Shown here: in pieces, positions 9,591-23,578 of the stretch
Layout of the letters: every line of letters begins with the position of its first letter
Position numbering within the stretch: the stretch's first letter is position 1
NCBI GenBank assembly: GCA_034670405.1
Contig: JAXDDX010000013.1
Span: forward strand, 689,001-753,000
Origin: Hoplostethus atlanticus
Lineage: Eukaryota > Chordata > Actinopteri > Trachichthyiformes > Trachichthyidae
Length of the DNA: 64,000 nt
Direction of reading: 5' to 3'
Translations under genes and position numbers: made by a program
The notes under the pieces: generated by a model
The model's database searches: none
The model's input: only the letters and a program-made list of their open reading frames with translations
Told to the model about the DNA's origin: nothing

Positions 9591-12500
9591 TATTAAATCC
9601 CTCAGTTCAAATAAGGCGCTGTGAGAGTGTCAATATTTGCATTTTCACTCGATGGCTACTTGGACAAGGTGGGTGGCAGGCACGTCAGAAGGCTTTGGGC
9701 GCACCTAGGAAACTGATCCACGGTCAGTTAAAGTGGCTGTTGTGGTCCACTGAGCTTTTGTGAACATGTTCATCAGTCCCATGACTCAGACTAAGGCGCG
9801 ATCCCTGTTGGATGCCCAGCCCTGGACACGAGACACCCACCCACAGGCCAGCGGCTCAACCCAGAAAGCAAATTACCTCATTGAAAAAACCAACTCCCTG
9901 TTGTACACACAAACATCGTCTCTACAGCACACACTCCACGCAAAACCACCAAGTGAGATTGAGATTCTGTTCAGTACAATTTGAGTCATGAGGAAAAGAT
10001 TAAACCCCTGGGTGAGTTTTTGGCAAGTGAGCCTGACTGACGATGACCAGCGGCGCTCACGCATACACGCTCATCATGCAGTATAGTTTCTGCACAATGC
10101 GTCACATATAACCAACGTGAAGCCCAGCTTGTGTGATATTATTCCACCTGTTCGCACTGTTGTTTGCTCACTGAGGACTACAGACAACATTCCAACATAG
10201 AGGGGGGATTAAGTGAACTCTTGTCTCGATTTACTAGCTTGTGTCTTCAACAAACCTCGCTGCCTGACACCGCCGTGCACCCTGTGGAGCAACCGCTGTA
10301 CATCAGAGTTCCTGCAGGACCGTAAATGAAATGAATGCGTCGTATTATGTTCTCTTTGAGCTGGTTGAACGTGCCTGGGAGACACTAATCAAAGGCAATG
10401 GAGAAAGTCAGTCAGATGTCATATGTCAGCTGCAGCTCAGGTCAGGTGTCGCAGAGTAGTGTTGCATTCCCGTCAAGGTGGCTTGCATTACAACGCGTGG
10501 CAGCTGCACACAAACACGTTTTACAGAGGGCTAGTGAATGATGGCATGAGGAGAAAACACAAGAGAAAGACGGTGAAGGGGTTGTCATGTAAGTGCGTGC
10601 TCTGTCGGTTATGAAATTGGCTCTCTGTGTGTGTGTCAGCTGTCCTAGTAAGCAGAGCACTCTGAAGAGGACAGATGTTGAATTAAACAGCTTCGAACAG
10701 CTGTTTATAGTCATGTTCTCTGTCTCTATCCATCTTCCTCTTTGTATTTTCTATCCCTCTCTTTTCAACTCACCAATGTTGTCCAGATTAGGGACACCTG
10801 AGGGACAAGTCCTGGTGTATGTAGCGCCATAACCCCAGACCAACCCCAATGGAAAGGGGAAAACAAATGATGCATCACAAGACCTCTGTGGCTCCCCTCT
10901 ACAGTGCTGAGATGATTTCTGCATGGTACTCTAGTATTGCAATCATTATGTAAGGCATCATAGAGCACTGGACACCTGGATTCAAATGTCTCCCCTCCCT
11001 CGGCTCTAAGCCCACAGCTGGCAGTAATATAGGCTTATGTCTGTAGAGAGTGGAATGAGGCAACACACTCACACATGCATGCACGCACCAGTTTCAGTGT
11101 AGCTTTGTCACAAAAATCCCACCATAACTATATAACGAGCATGCACTGCACAAACCGTTTCTTCTTTTTTTGCAGTTCATGGAACTGTTGACGGCATGCA
11201 ACGATCTGTCATACTTCCTCTTGAGGGTGTGTATCTAGGTAACCAAAACAACACACCCAGATTTTGGCAGCGGCCCATTATCTACAAAACCTTAGCTTGA
11301 CCAGGAAGTCCTTAAAAGAATTTACCCTAACAACAAAACTAAACTCGTCTCCCACAGTCCTACTCTATCGTTCCCTCCCATACAGCTGTCAGGGAGGTTA
11401 CAAACCCTGCTAAGAGAGAATGCAATGTGAGAGATTATACAGATACCTACTGAGAACACTGTCAATCAAAAAAGAAAGGAAGAGTGGCATTTCACTTTCG
11501 ATTTGGGATGGCTTTGCCAAGGCCTTTTGTGGATCAACCAGGTCAATGGGTCTCATCAATCTCCCAGAATAGCAAAAGGCTATTCCAATTACAGACTCTG
11601 CTCTTCCATGTAGAAATACAGTCAGTGCAACACATCACTTTTGTAAGTCAGACTGTTACATACTTGAGAATTGCAGCTGTTGTGGAGAGAGAAACCACAT
11701 TAGCAGTTCACCACAAGAACAAGCTTTGAGAAGACCACCTCAAGGATGCATTGAGAAGACATGGGGTTAAATGAGGAGGGATTCTAAATGCAATCTACTT
11801 CAAGCTTTGGGGAAAGCGACTGGCAAAATGTCACAGGGGTGGTATGACATGTTTCAAATCTAATGACGGTAGTGGGACTTTCTTTTTAAGGTCAGGAGCT
11901 TGACTGATAGAGGCTATACTGACAAAGGACAGGGAGGCAGAGAAAGAGAGAGAGAGAGAGAAAGTGAGAGATTGAGGGATCAGTTTCTTTCCTGGCTGCT
12001 CACTTCACTCTTATCGGCACTGCTAGGTCATGGTAAAACCGCTCCTGCTGATACACACAGAAATATGCTACTCATTCACTACAGTACAATGCTATCACTC
12101 ACTGTAAACTTACAGGACGAAATCAAACACAACCTTTGAGTGTACTTTCTGTGTACATGGGGCATAGTACTACAACTACTACTGCTTGACTATACTACTA
12201 GCCAGGCTGATAACCCAGTCCAAAATATTTGCAAAGTACCTCTAATCCAAAGTTAAATGAGGGAAAAGATACAGAAGGGAAGAGGGAAAGAGAGAAAGTG
12301 CATTAGGGTCAAAAGAGTGAATGAGGTCGGAGACTGTGGGCCTCAGAGAGCCCTTTGTTGTGAACACAAGGAGAGAACGGCATTGTGGGATTGTGGTGCT
12401 CTTTGGATGATCGGTGGTCTTGTGCCAGCCTACCACTGCTCTCATTTACCACTGCACCCTTCTCCAACCCACTGGCATAAATGAGCAAACTGCCTTGTAC

Positions 12501-13228
12501 AGGAAGACAATACCGCACCAGTTCGCATTTCCTCTAACCATGGTGACAGAAAACAGCCACAACAGGGCTCTCGCGGTACATCTGGCGGTCAGTCAAACGC
12601 AGCCATACTTCACCAACAGCCACAGTCTACCCTCAAGTTGAGCAACAATCTACTATGGCCATCTATAAAATATCAGTTTGGCTGAATGACGTTCCCTTTG
12701 CCTCAGTGGTGGAGCCGGCCTGTACATGTGGTTGCCAGTTGTCGTTTCTCTGTGCGAAAGACATCACCATTGTAAGGGCCCTGGGGGCAATAAATCTTCT
12801 GTCCAGAGAGCTTTAAGCAGCCACACTGGACTTTCACAGAAACCCAACACTAATGGCACTTTCCCTTGAGTCCAGCAACCCGAGATTCCATTTAAACAGC
12901 CTCTCTTCTCACTAACTGCCCTTTAACAGCAACCTTCACAGAGAGCTGTCCCCTGGAGCACACGGATGACAGAGACGGAGCGAGAAAAGAGTAGAAGAAG
13001 AAAGAAACAGAGTGAGGAACGGTGAAGAGAAAGCAACAACAGTCTGTTTGTCTGTTGTGATTTCTCTGTCCCTGAGAGTTGTGGTAGCATAGAGTCTGCT
13101 CTGCCTCATCTTGTGGACGTGGTCAAGGACACGATGTGAAGCAGAGCTGAGTGGAGACCACTCTCTCCACACTTTCAGAGGTGTGACATAACTCCATTGC
13201 ACATTGACTGGTGGTCACAGCTCTGGAC

Positions 13229-13735
13229 ACCCTCAGATACTCTTACACTGTTATAGATCTTTGTCCTGTGGTGTTCATTGCATTCCCAGGAGTTGTTTTG
13301 TGAAGTGTTGTGGTAATCTACCCTTTTACCTCAACCTGCCTTGTCTACGTCAGTTAGTGATTTCCTATGTTTCCCAAAATGCCTTTCAACAGGGTTTGGT
13401 TGGGACTGGAGTACATGTGTACATGACCGGAGTGAAGTCAGGTTGGTATTGGATATTCTGTGGATATTGGTTTTTCCACCTTCAATAATTTAGGTAAAAC
13501 AAACAAGTAAAATCCCATAAATTAATATATATAAAGAAATAACAAATTTACAAATACTTATTTATATCTATGTGACCGTCTTCCTCTTCCTCACTGTGCT
13601 TTTACTTGTTTGCGTCACAAGGTATTGAAGATCCAATACCAACCTGACTTCACTCTGGTTTTCGATGGATTTCTCCCTGCATGATTCCTGGCATTTACCG
13701 TTGATGTTTTAGATCGCTGAAAATGTTTCTCCTAT
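13229..13735. repeat. Diverged dispersed repeat, copy A, with fold-back arms
   Basis: Shares many blocks in the same order with 16364-16755: GATACTCTTACACTGTT, CTCAACCTGC, ATATTCTGTGGATAT or close variants, TTCTCCCTG, and TTTACCGTTGATGTTTTAGA. This copy also has perfect inverted arms at 13431-13454/13631-13654 (24 bp) and 13500-13512/13600-13612 (13 bp). The family was not identified. Confidence 0.65.
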
Positions 13736-16363
13736 TAAACTCCATTGTAGCTGAGCTGGAAACATCTCGCCGTGACGTCACATCATCATCATCTATGTTG
13801 CTTTCAGTGCTTGGGTTAGAAAAACACAAACACACTCCACAAATTTCCCTCTTCCTGCTCTTGTGGTAACATCTGTTCAGGTAGCTGGGTCTGCGCCACT
13901 GTTGGTCCTCTCCCTGCTGAGTCAGCCGGACACAGCCAATCGGGGAAGAACGGGCTGGAAAATTTACAGTGGCTAGGTATGGTCTGCCAAAGTATGTCAG
14001 ACAGAAGCAATTAACGGCTGCACCCTCAGCGCTGACCTCCATTTCCTGACATGCACCATCTAAATTAGTAGGATAGGATGTAGGTAGGGTTACTGCCAAA
14101 AGGAAAAGAAAGATAAAAATACTGTTTTATTAAAGATGTTACAATGACTAACAGCCCTGTCGACAACGAGCCGTCGTTACGTCTCAGATAGCAGTCCGAG
14201 GCTTCCTTTTCCCTCTGCTGCTGGGGGAGGAGGAGGGAGCAATGTTCAGGCTGAGGATGAGATGCTAAGCCTGGCAGAGAGAGACATGAGGAGTCCCATG
14301 GGAAGCTCTGGAGAAGGACTGACATGGCTAAGCCTTGGGGATGTCAGTACGTTCGCTAAGGAGAAAAAAGGATTAATCTCCTCTCCTCTTCACCCCGTCT
14401 TCACCCCCCCCTCCCCCTATCCCTGCCTCCCTTGCAGCTTGTGGTTTCAAAACAGAATTAGCCTGTGTCACTGCACATTTCCTAATTGCTCCCGGGCACA
14501 AATCCCAAAACCTTTACGACCTGAGCTGGCAGCTAAGCCTGCTGTATTGTATGAGATGGACTAATTCTCATAAACTTACATACTCTCTTCTAATTGTCTT
14601 TGAATTGCTGAGTCTTGCATGCCTGGTGGGACGCATTTGGATGCCAAGCAAGCTCTGGCAAGAAGATGCGAGATGCTTTAGTGTGAAAAAAAAAAAAAGA
14701 AAGGAAAATTTAAATGCACAAAATAATTTGGATGGAGGACTCAGAGACCTGCTTTATATATCTTTGTATAGTTTTTATTGCAAAGTAAACTGGCTACAGA
14801 TAAATTAGAGTTACGTTCCAGGAATGAGAGAGACGATGCCAGCTCCCTTCGAAATTATGCAACTCCTTCAACTCTGAATCCCACAGCTTCTTAAGAGCTC
14901 AGGGGAGTCTTCAAGGATGCAGGGCACAGCTCATCAAAGCAAACTAAATGAAAATGGAGGGTTCTCTCGTGCCATGCTCTGGGCAATCATTGCACACAAT
15001 TGGAAAGATCAATACTGGAAGTAATAAGGTTTACGGTGACAGCGAATATAGAATTTCTGCGCTCGGCATTCGGCTTGCCAATGGCATCGCATTCCAGCCT
15101 TTTAGAGACAGTGACCTCATGCTGGGTGGTGTATAGCACATGTGATAAAAAAAAATTGAAAGGAAATCGCAAAGAGAGTTGAAATCGGCATTTTGCTTCT
15201 TTGATCTTGATGCTAAGTCTAACAGCCAGTTGTGTTGACCATTTCGGGGACATGAAGATGATAAGTGGGCCTTGGTGAGGTGTTCAGGCCCTTCTGTAAA
15301 CTGCAGCTCAGGGCCCCTGCACAAGCTGAGCAGTGCTACGCATGAGCGAGCATCATGTAAGAGCCCAGGTCAGAGTGCTGCTGTCATGAAACCCAGAGAT
15401 TACAAGGAAAGCTAAGCTGAAATCTCCTCCCCTCACGCTCCAGAAACCACAGAGAGGACACGTGGTATCGTGACAGCATGGCAAATAAATCATGTGCCCT
15501 CCACCGACAGCATGCGTGCACACACAGACAGAATACTCCAGCAAGTACCAGAATGCGCAATGTCTTGAGGAAAAGCACCCTTATTCACTTACGTCTGAAA
15601 GGCAAAACTCTGGGAGCAGCCTGATGCTTCTGTATGGTGCATACTGTGTGTGTCTCTATCAGATTGGATTCAGAGTTTAACTGAAGGGAGAGATACAGCA
15701 GGGCTGTTTTAATCTTGATGAACATGATCCTCTGATATGGAGAGCGGCTTCTCATCTGTCCTGCCACCAGGCCGTGGAGCCTCTCTCAACCTACGGCCCC
15801 TGTGAGGAAATGAAGCAGGGCCTCATTCATCCTGACCAGATCAATAACACCCACATACACAAACACACACGCACCACCCACACATCTAAGGGACAAGTAA
15901 TAACATAGGGACAAGTCAATTTGGAACCCCATGGTAAAGCCCTAAGGGTCCATGCGTCCATATTTCATGAAGATATATTTGTTGCCTTTCCTCCAGCTGC
16001 AGGAGTATCCACCATCTATCAAACTAAATCCAATACCAGAATGCCAGAAAAATGACATTAGGGGCCCTTCAATGTCGCCCCCTGCCTACAATTTTAGTCA
16101 TACAGGTTATCAAAGTTTGAGAAATTGGCATTAGGTGTTTCCAAAGGCCCCATAGTTGGTCCAGTAGTTTTACAGCTTCTATGAAAGTGATTCACAAGGC
16201 GACAACGTCAGTCCAACAAGTACAGATTAGCACATTACATAGCACATTATTGGAAATGACATAGTTCTTTCTGAATACGTGAAGAGGATTGTGGGAGTTA
16301 TGTGAAAATTGGCATATAAGGTGTTAAGAATCACAGTGAAAAGGAAGGAAGGAAAATTCCACC

Positions 16364-16755
16364 CTCGGATACTCTTACACTGTTTTATATCATAACCTTT
16401 TTACTGTACCCACTTTCCCTCAACCTGCTGCTTCTACTTCAGTTTGTGATTTCCCAGAATGCCTTTTGACAACCCCCAGGGAACAGGCATGAATTTGTGA
16501 CTGGAGTAAAGTTAGCTTGGTTTTGGATATTGGCTATTCTGTGGATATCCGTTTTTCCACTTTCAATAACTTGTAAAGCAAATGTGACCTTTGAATTTGG
16601 CTACTGTCTGGGGAATTGGATTTCTCCCTGTATGATTGTTGAACTTTGAACGTGAAATGGTAGGTCAAGAAAGAAGTCCTTGCTCTATGAGGGACTGACA
16701 CCAAAACCTGATGTTTACCGTTGATGTTTTAGATTGCTGAACATTTTTCATCGCC
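16364..16755. repeat. Diverged dispersed repeat, copy B
   Basis: Partner of 13229-13735, with the shared blocks in the same order and many substitutions and small indels. The fold-back arms seen in copy A are not preserved here. Confidence 0.65.
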
Positions 16756-19700
16756 AATAGCTGTTTTTATATAGTGACAACGTATTTTAGGGTGGAGTCT
16801 TTTTCTTTATTTTTCTTTTTTTCAATGAGATGACATTCAGGACATCTGTTTAAGTGGATATGCCTTGGTCAAAAGACAGTTCAGAGGACCTCCAGAGAAG
16901 AGTTGTTGAGGCTCACTCTACAGTAGACAGACTTTCCATATCCTGCGGGGCCATCGAGCTGGGCAACAACAGTCCTCCAAAGAACAGGCTCTTCGTCATG
17001 CATGTGCAAGACCCTGTTAGCCCTGCCTCAATGACTCCACCAGCGATGTTTCATTTGCTAATTTGTTTCGCAAACGGGAATTAATTTGTGGCCTAATTAC
17101 ACGAAAAAGCATGGGTTCCCCTTTGCCCCTCTCTCTAGGGGGACTTGTAGGCCCTGGTGGTTGCTACTCAGTCTGCTTGCCTCCACATGCCAAGCAGCCC
17201 CAGATGAGGAGTAGAAAATGCCTAGCACTGTCAAGACCAAGACCTCCGCCCCTCTGAGTCCCTGTCTCTGGGTGGGACTCAGGAGTAACAAATGCCCCAA
17301 GTCAGCCGACTCTCTCTCTCATCTGTAAAAGTTGCTGTTTAAACAGGGCAGGCGCTCTGCCGTGCACGCAGCCACACGCTAACTGCTGGCACTAACTTTT
17401 GGGCCTGAATCAGGAGTTCTGGGTGGGGTGGCAGCAGAGCAGAGCAGGTCGTGAACGGGCCCGTTCTTGCTTCAGGTGTGCCTGCATTGACAGCAGACAT
17501 TAACAATCCGGGCAGGGATTTCACCAGCTCCAAGTGGAAACACACAGCACTGCCTGTTAGGGACAGGAATCAATAAATCTTGAATATTTACATTGTTGGA
17601 AAGATCACCTTTAGCGATACAATGATGTAGCCATGTTGGATCAGTGCGTGATATAGGCAGAGGACTACAAACAACAAAGCACGAAGCTGAGGGGGTTGGG
17701 ATGCACTGCACGCAGAGCATACGTCATTGTTTTGCACAAACATCCTCTCATTATGCCAGCCTGACACCAACAATCATTATCTGTGTACACACTCTCTCTA
17801 GGGTTTACTTCTGAACAGCTCATATAGCGGAGACCACTGCAGAGCAAGAGAGAGTCAGAGAGAAGTGAGAGTAGAGTAATTCTAACAATCCTTGTAAATA
17901 CATGGACCCCATGTACTGTATGTTAGTGTGCATCCGAGGGGCTCTAATATGTACCACCAGCAGTGTCAATAATTTATAGCTGTAATCCCAAGCCTCCTAC
18001 CAAGGAAGGCAGAAGCACGCACTACCTCCTGCAGACAACAATCCTAACTAAGCTGATCTGCACTCACCAATATATTGACATAATCAGATTCAGTAAAAAC
18101 GTCTCAAATGAGTTCCCAAAAGAAGTAATTTTCAGTGATGTTGTGTTGGATATCTGTATGGTATGTGCAGCTGATGATGAACATCTATATGCCAGCTTAG
18201 AGAAGTTGCCATGTCCTGGCCTATTTGAACACTCACACTCCCTCAGTTCACAACCTACTGCCCTTGCCCCCATACTAAGTCACACTGCACAATATAGGTG
18301 GGGCATATTTCCTTTGTATCAGTGGTGACATCACCATACAGCAGCTTGAACTGATCCAGACACTGTGGTATGCCAGGCTTGTCAGGCATGAAGCTTTGAA
18401 CGGTTCATAACTCAACTCTTAAAATACTTAAAATACTTAAAATACTAAGTGTACGTTTTAGTACAGTAACAAACTCTTACGACTCCTTCCACCCGAGAGT
18501 CTATGTCAACTATACCCTGCCCTTTATTTTTACTGAGTCAGGGACGGGCGTGTCATGACTTGAAATGCAAAAAAAAAGATAGAATATAACAGAAAGGAAG
18601 CGCACCGCACCAGCAACACCGCTGAAGAAATACTCACTATCACTGTGGTTTTGGTGAGGCAAGACAGGAAAGGCAAAAGATCAAAGAGGATGCAAGCCAT
18701 GCAAACTGATCAATGTCGCAATGGAAAGTTGTGGAGGTTTTGAGTAAGAATAGCCTGTCGATGCATTTTCTTGATACTTTGATACAGGGGGGTGAATGAA
18801 AGAGCAGGGGGAAAACAAAGAAAGAGGGAGAAGTTGAGGACAAAAGCATAGATGACTTGTATTTTCCAAAGCAAAAACAACACAGCATCCTGTTCAATAG
18901 ATGCCTTGTTCGGCAGCCTTCCTGACCGACTCCTCTCCAACCCATTAGATGACATATTTGAACACATACTGTGAGCAAACACTCGGCCACATTGCCCTCT
19001 TGGCGTCCAATGACGATACATTTGTAGAACAGAGTAAAACAGGCAGCCATTGTTTAATCAGAGCAGGTTGTGACAGGAGACAGGATGGGTGCAAGGTAGC
19101 TGGTGTGGGATTGGTGATTGGGTGGGGAAATATCTTGGCTGAGGTACACTTTGGCAGGAATGGCACTATACTCCTGCAGAAGACATTGCACAATTCAGAA
19201 GTGACTAACAAACCTAACTAAGCTGATCTGAAAATTCAGCATGAGATAGAGCTAAATGCGTCCCAGCTACCATAACCCACTGATCAGTATGAGTGGAACA
19301 GCTTCCAAAGCAATGATCAATACAACCATTCTAATACTGACCAAAGCATCCCCCATCAAGGATGGGCCTATTGGCAAAAGATTCTCCTTCCTACCTAAAG
19401 CATTCCACTTCCCACCTCTCCCACCCAGATCTGAGCCAATCCCCTTGCAGCCTCAGAGCTAGCCTTGCAATATGAAGATGCTACACAGCCAGAACGATGG
19501 AACATAAGGCTGCTACTGGGATCAGCGGTCCTCTAGTGGGAGGGAAAAGCATGCCGTGGAGCCTGAGAGAGGCCCAGTGTACCCATAGGCCTACATCTAT
19601 CAAGTGCCTGACATACCATTCGGTGCCCGGCACCACAGCAAGAGCTGCAGGCATCCAACATCCCCCACAGAATCAAAGTAGCCACAGAGCCTTCGAATCG

Positions 19701-22307
19701 CTCTGCAGACAGTGCTTGAATGTCAAAGTCAGAGCAGTGGAGACGCACGGGGAACAATGAGATTCCAATCTGTTTGTCCTTTTCCTGCTTGGGGCAGCTC
19801 CTCTGATAGCATCCTTTTAAAACACGGTGGGGACAGGTTGTTGGCTGTTACCTAGCAACAGGTGGTCTGAATGACACTGGCATGGCCACAAGGACGAGTA
19901 GAGAGGCCATTTGGGCACGCTGCATTAAAAGAGCCTGAAATGGGCAGACAAGAAAAACCACTATTCTCCTTCATGAAATATCCTCCTGATTCTGAACAGA
20001 ATAAAACCGACCTGAGGACTGGCATGAATACCAATTGGTACTTGAGGCTTGTTCATGGAAATTTAATTGCATCGCTTTTGAATGCAGACCAAGCATGAGA
20101 GAGTCTGTGCTAGCAGCAGCGTCAAGCAGTGTTTTAATAGGAGACTTTTTTTGAGTGCAAGTAAATTCCTGGAACCAGTAGGACTAGCTGACTGAGAGAA
20201 AAGATGAGAATTTACACCAGCAGTTGATAAATCGAGTGTCAAAGAGGCTGAACGTGTTGAAGTGGTTTAGGAATGTTGAGATTTTACATTTTTTGTATGA
20301 TTGACCTTGTCAGGTGCTTTGACCTAATCATTCCCCATAAGGAGGACACCTTCTGAATGAATTGCAAGGATACTGTGGACTGTTGACAAGCCCTTTTTTC
20401 TCTACTAATTACCTGGCGTCTGTTATGGCCTTGTTTGGCTTACCATTTTCTGCTCCGTTGCTGCCATGTTTATCGGATACAGAACCAGACGGAGAAAACA
20501 GTTACCCTTTTCTTCCTTACAAGCCACAGCAGAGGAGGGAACGATTTGAAAAGGCGTTTGAATTTAAAAAAATCCCCAAACAAAAATCAGCCTGTTCGTT
20601 CCTCTCCGTCGCCCACTCTCTCCCTATTTCTGCCGTGGAGAAATTACAGGGTGCTGTTAACTGGCGCCTCTACTGTTGTGTCGGAGCGAGCTAATTAAGC
20701 GGTGAGAGATGTATTCTGCAACACGGGGATGGCTCAGGCTTTGGGTTCACCTTGACAGATGGAGGGGGAAATAAAGGACACAAAAAGAAACACAAGCACA
20801 TGGCTCAATTAAGGGGCACATTTCCAATGCCCACACAGGGTATGAACAAAAACAGCTGCTCTGCCAGTTTGATAGCAATGAGTAATATAATGAATGCAGT
20901 ACAACGACACAGCGAGTTCAGTAAAAATAGATGCTATTAGAGAGAGAGAGAGAGAAAATGAGAGAGGGGGATTCAGCAAGTGTGATTTTTTGGGGGTATT
21001 CTGAGAGGCCAACAACATGAGAACAGAACAGAACCAGGGGCATGCAGCAGGCGTTTCTCAGCAATACACGTCAGCCCTTCGGTCCTCATTAAGACCAACA
21101 CAGTTTGGAGGTTTTTGTTAAGTCATGCTTTCCTGCTCAGTCTGATATCGCTGACACCACACATTTGGAGCTCCTCGCTCCTTGTTACAAATACAAAAAA
21201 TAAAATGTATAAAAAAATTGACATCGTATTCATCCGCTTGCCGATGTATCCATCCATATATAGCAGAAGAAGTAGACTTATTTTAATTGATAAAAAGGAA
21301 TGAATGTGTATTTCAAATACATTCAATTGAAGTACTGCCCATCTCTGCCCACCCCCCTCTACCTCTCCTCTTCCTCTGCTTCCTCTGACTGTCTTATTCT
21401 CCTCTCTTTGCCATCCCGTGTCCTTTTCTCTTCTCCTCTCTGTCCCAATTCTTCCCCTCTTCCTCATTTGTCTTTGACCCTAACCCTTCTCCTACCTGTT
21501 CCTCTCTGCCCTCTCATCTGACGTCAACTCGCTCTATGCATCCTCTTTCACTTCTCCTCACTGCTCTCTACCCAAACTATTTTTCTGGAGCATCCTCAAT
21601 GCTCCCTTCCTCGGGGGTGTGATTTTTCATTTTCATTGAGAGCTTATGAGTTTCCATGCCTTTTTGTATTCTTGATCACATCCCTGGATCTCTCTCTCTG
21701 TGTAGCTGAGCAGACTTCAAAAGTTTGTCGATGGGCAATTGGACTCCTCTGAGGTTAATGAGTTCATTTCACTATGGCAACAGCTACTGTAATTCACAGA
21801 CAAATTTCTATCGCTCTGTGATATATACCCAACAGGGTTTGTTTGAATGATATTTTGAATGAACAGCCCACTAGTCAAGATGTAAAAACACCTGGGTTGA
21901 TGGCCTTAGGTTTGCTGTTGTAATGGTTCAATAGAAGCAGCACTCCTTTTTTCATTTTCCTACTTAATGACACTACTGATGTTGGAAAGAAGGATACTCA
22001 GAGACGAGGACATTTAAGATTAGTATTAGCATTATTTTAGCATTAGTATTTTCCTAGTTTTTGTCTAGTTCATGCCAGTAGATTGCGATCAAAATTTCGT
22101 CAATTACTTCACTGTAGAGCTCTACATACCTCTCAGTGTGCAGGGAGAGCTGCTCTCCGATAGAAACCAGTGGGGCCGATGGAAACTCAAAAAGGTCAAA
22201 CCTAAAATATTTATTGGAATTGATCGACAAAAGCTAGGAAAATATATATTTTTTAAATCCACGCAAATACAGAGTAAAACCTCTGCGACACACTGCCCGA
22301 GTGTATA

Positions 22308-23178
22308 CAGGGTTCAAAACTAACATTTTCCACTGGTGGCACTGGTGCTACCAACTTTTTCAGTTGGTGGCACCAGCACATCATTTGGTCGCACCATTTG
22401 TTTTGACGCTGCGCGGCAATAATGACCTGACCTTTGTGTCCCATATGTACTCGCATTCCACACAGGCTGCTTAATACTGTCTCATGTAAGTTCAAACTTT
22501 CGCGTTTGAAGTGAGTTGATGCAGTTGCGAGTTTGGAACAGCCTGCAACGGAGGGTCCGCACTCTCTGCAGTACACACAGTACATCGCATTATCTTTGTA
22601 CCTCAACCATCTGAAATCTTCCAGCCACTGTGATTGAAATGCGTATTTTTTTTTTTTCCATCGGCTGTGCCGCTGGTTCTCTTTCCTCACTCATCGGCTC
22701 CGACGTCTCAAAATGACCCAATTCCTCATCAGCCACTGAGGAGGTAGCTTGTGATGGACCGGGGGATGCATTTTGTTTCCCAAAATATGATAGAATAGTG
22801 CGTTTCATTTTTTTTGCGATCAATTAGCTACACTGCTACAATAGCATAAGCTAGCAAGGACTGGGACTGCGTAGCCTATGTGATGTTCGAATGTCTCCAG
22901 TCAGGGAAGGGCGAGTGACCAATACAGAGAAAGACGATGTGTAGGCTATGCAGATGTTTTCATACCTACTTTTATTTCTGAAGATATTATCAATTAGTCA
23001 AATAGCCTACACATTACTGTTTGAATTAATTTAATTAATAAAAAATAATTTAAAAAATAAAAATAAACTTTAGGTCAAACTTTTTTACTGGCACCAATGC
23101 GACCCATTCAAATTTTATATCGCATTACCAAAAAAAAGGTCGCAAATGCGACCAATTTGGTCGCAGTTTTGAACCCTG
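22308..23178 (-). mobile_element. hAT-type DNA transposon, internally shortened
   Basis: The ends are perfect 14-bp inverted repeats, CAGGGTTCAAAACT at 22308-22321 and its reverse complement at 23165-23178, of the CAGGG type usual for hAT elements. The 871-bp body carries on the minus strand a start codon (22808) and an N-terminal zinc-finger region of a hAT-like transposase but no catalytic domain. No clean 8-bp target duplication is visible; only GTATA recurs at the flanks. The right end lies 16 nt from the 5' splice site of the neighbouring FAR exon. Confidence 0.75.
22323..22823 (-). pseudogene. hAT transposase N-terminus (TTF-type zinc finger), frameshifted
   Basis: Starts MKRTILSYFG (ATG at 22808), a common opening of hAT/ZNF862-like proteins. 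A Ser/Glu-rich linker follows, then FQSQWLEDFRWLRYKD and CVYCREC, with a later STHFKRESLNLHE, i.e. the Cys/His pattern of a TTF-type zinc finger. The linker and finger are in different frames, joined at a run of A (plus-strand T run at about 22647-22659). Downstream of the finger the reading decays and the transposase core is absent. Likely a non-autonomous or dead copy; domestication is unlikely given the frameshift. Confidence 0.7.
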
Positions 23179-23195
23179 GTATATTTGGCTCTTAC

Positions 23196-23474
23196 CTTGC
23201 ATTTCATCATGTCGCTGACTCTCTGCTGCATGGACTGCCCGGCCTTGGGTCTGACCAGGATGTAGAGGGCTTTGACCTCAGGGCAGGACCTCAGCAGCTT
23301 CTCCACCAGCACCTTGCCCATGAAGCCTGTGGCCCCCGTGATCAGCACGTTCTTGCCGGCGTAGTAGTCTGCTACGGATGGCATGCTGCTGCCCACTATG
23401 CCGCCACAGACGGTGTGTCCGTCGGTCATCTGCTTTCCTAACACGTCAACGTCCCGGCGTTCAACAGACGGCTT
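23196..23474 (-). CDS. far1: FAR exon: N-terminus with TGATGFMG cofactor motif
   Basis: 279 bp. The acceptor (polypyrimidine then CTGCAG) stands before 23474; the donor GTAAGAG begins at 23195. From the ATG at 23384 it reads [20 protein letters not shown], then [15 protein letters not shown] and [16 protein letters not shown], ending in Lys at phase 0. TGATGFMG is the dinucleotide-binding glycine motif. The frame stays open upstream to the acceptor with another ATG at 23429, so the protein may be N-terminally extended. The 23384 start matches mammalian FAR starts and has A at -3, so I prefer it. The donor lies 16 nt from a hAT element. Confidence 0.93.
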
Positions 23475-23578
23475 CTGCAGAGGGAGGGAGGGAGCAAGAG
23501 GGAAGAGACGATGAATATGAGTTTAAGGACTGTATCAGGAAGTACTTGTGAGGCTTATATAACTTTGGGAGCAAGCAA

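Larger units (their letters stand above)
9012..23195 (-). other. FAR intron, about 14.2 kb
   Basis: Long intron with a CA repeat (9030-9065), a SINE-like fragment (about 9455-9590), a diverged repeat pair (13229-13735 and 16364-16755), purine and pyrimidine tracts (11940-11965, 20938-20955, 21345-21520) and, at its 5' end, a shortened hAT element (22308-23178). I see no exon of another gene in it. Confidence 0.75.
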
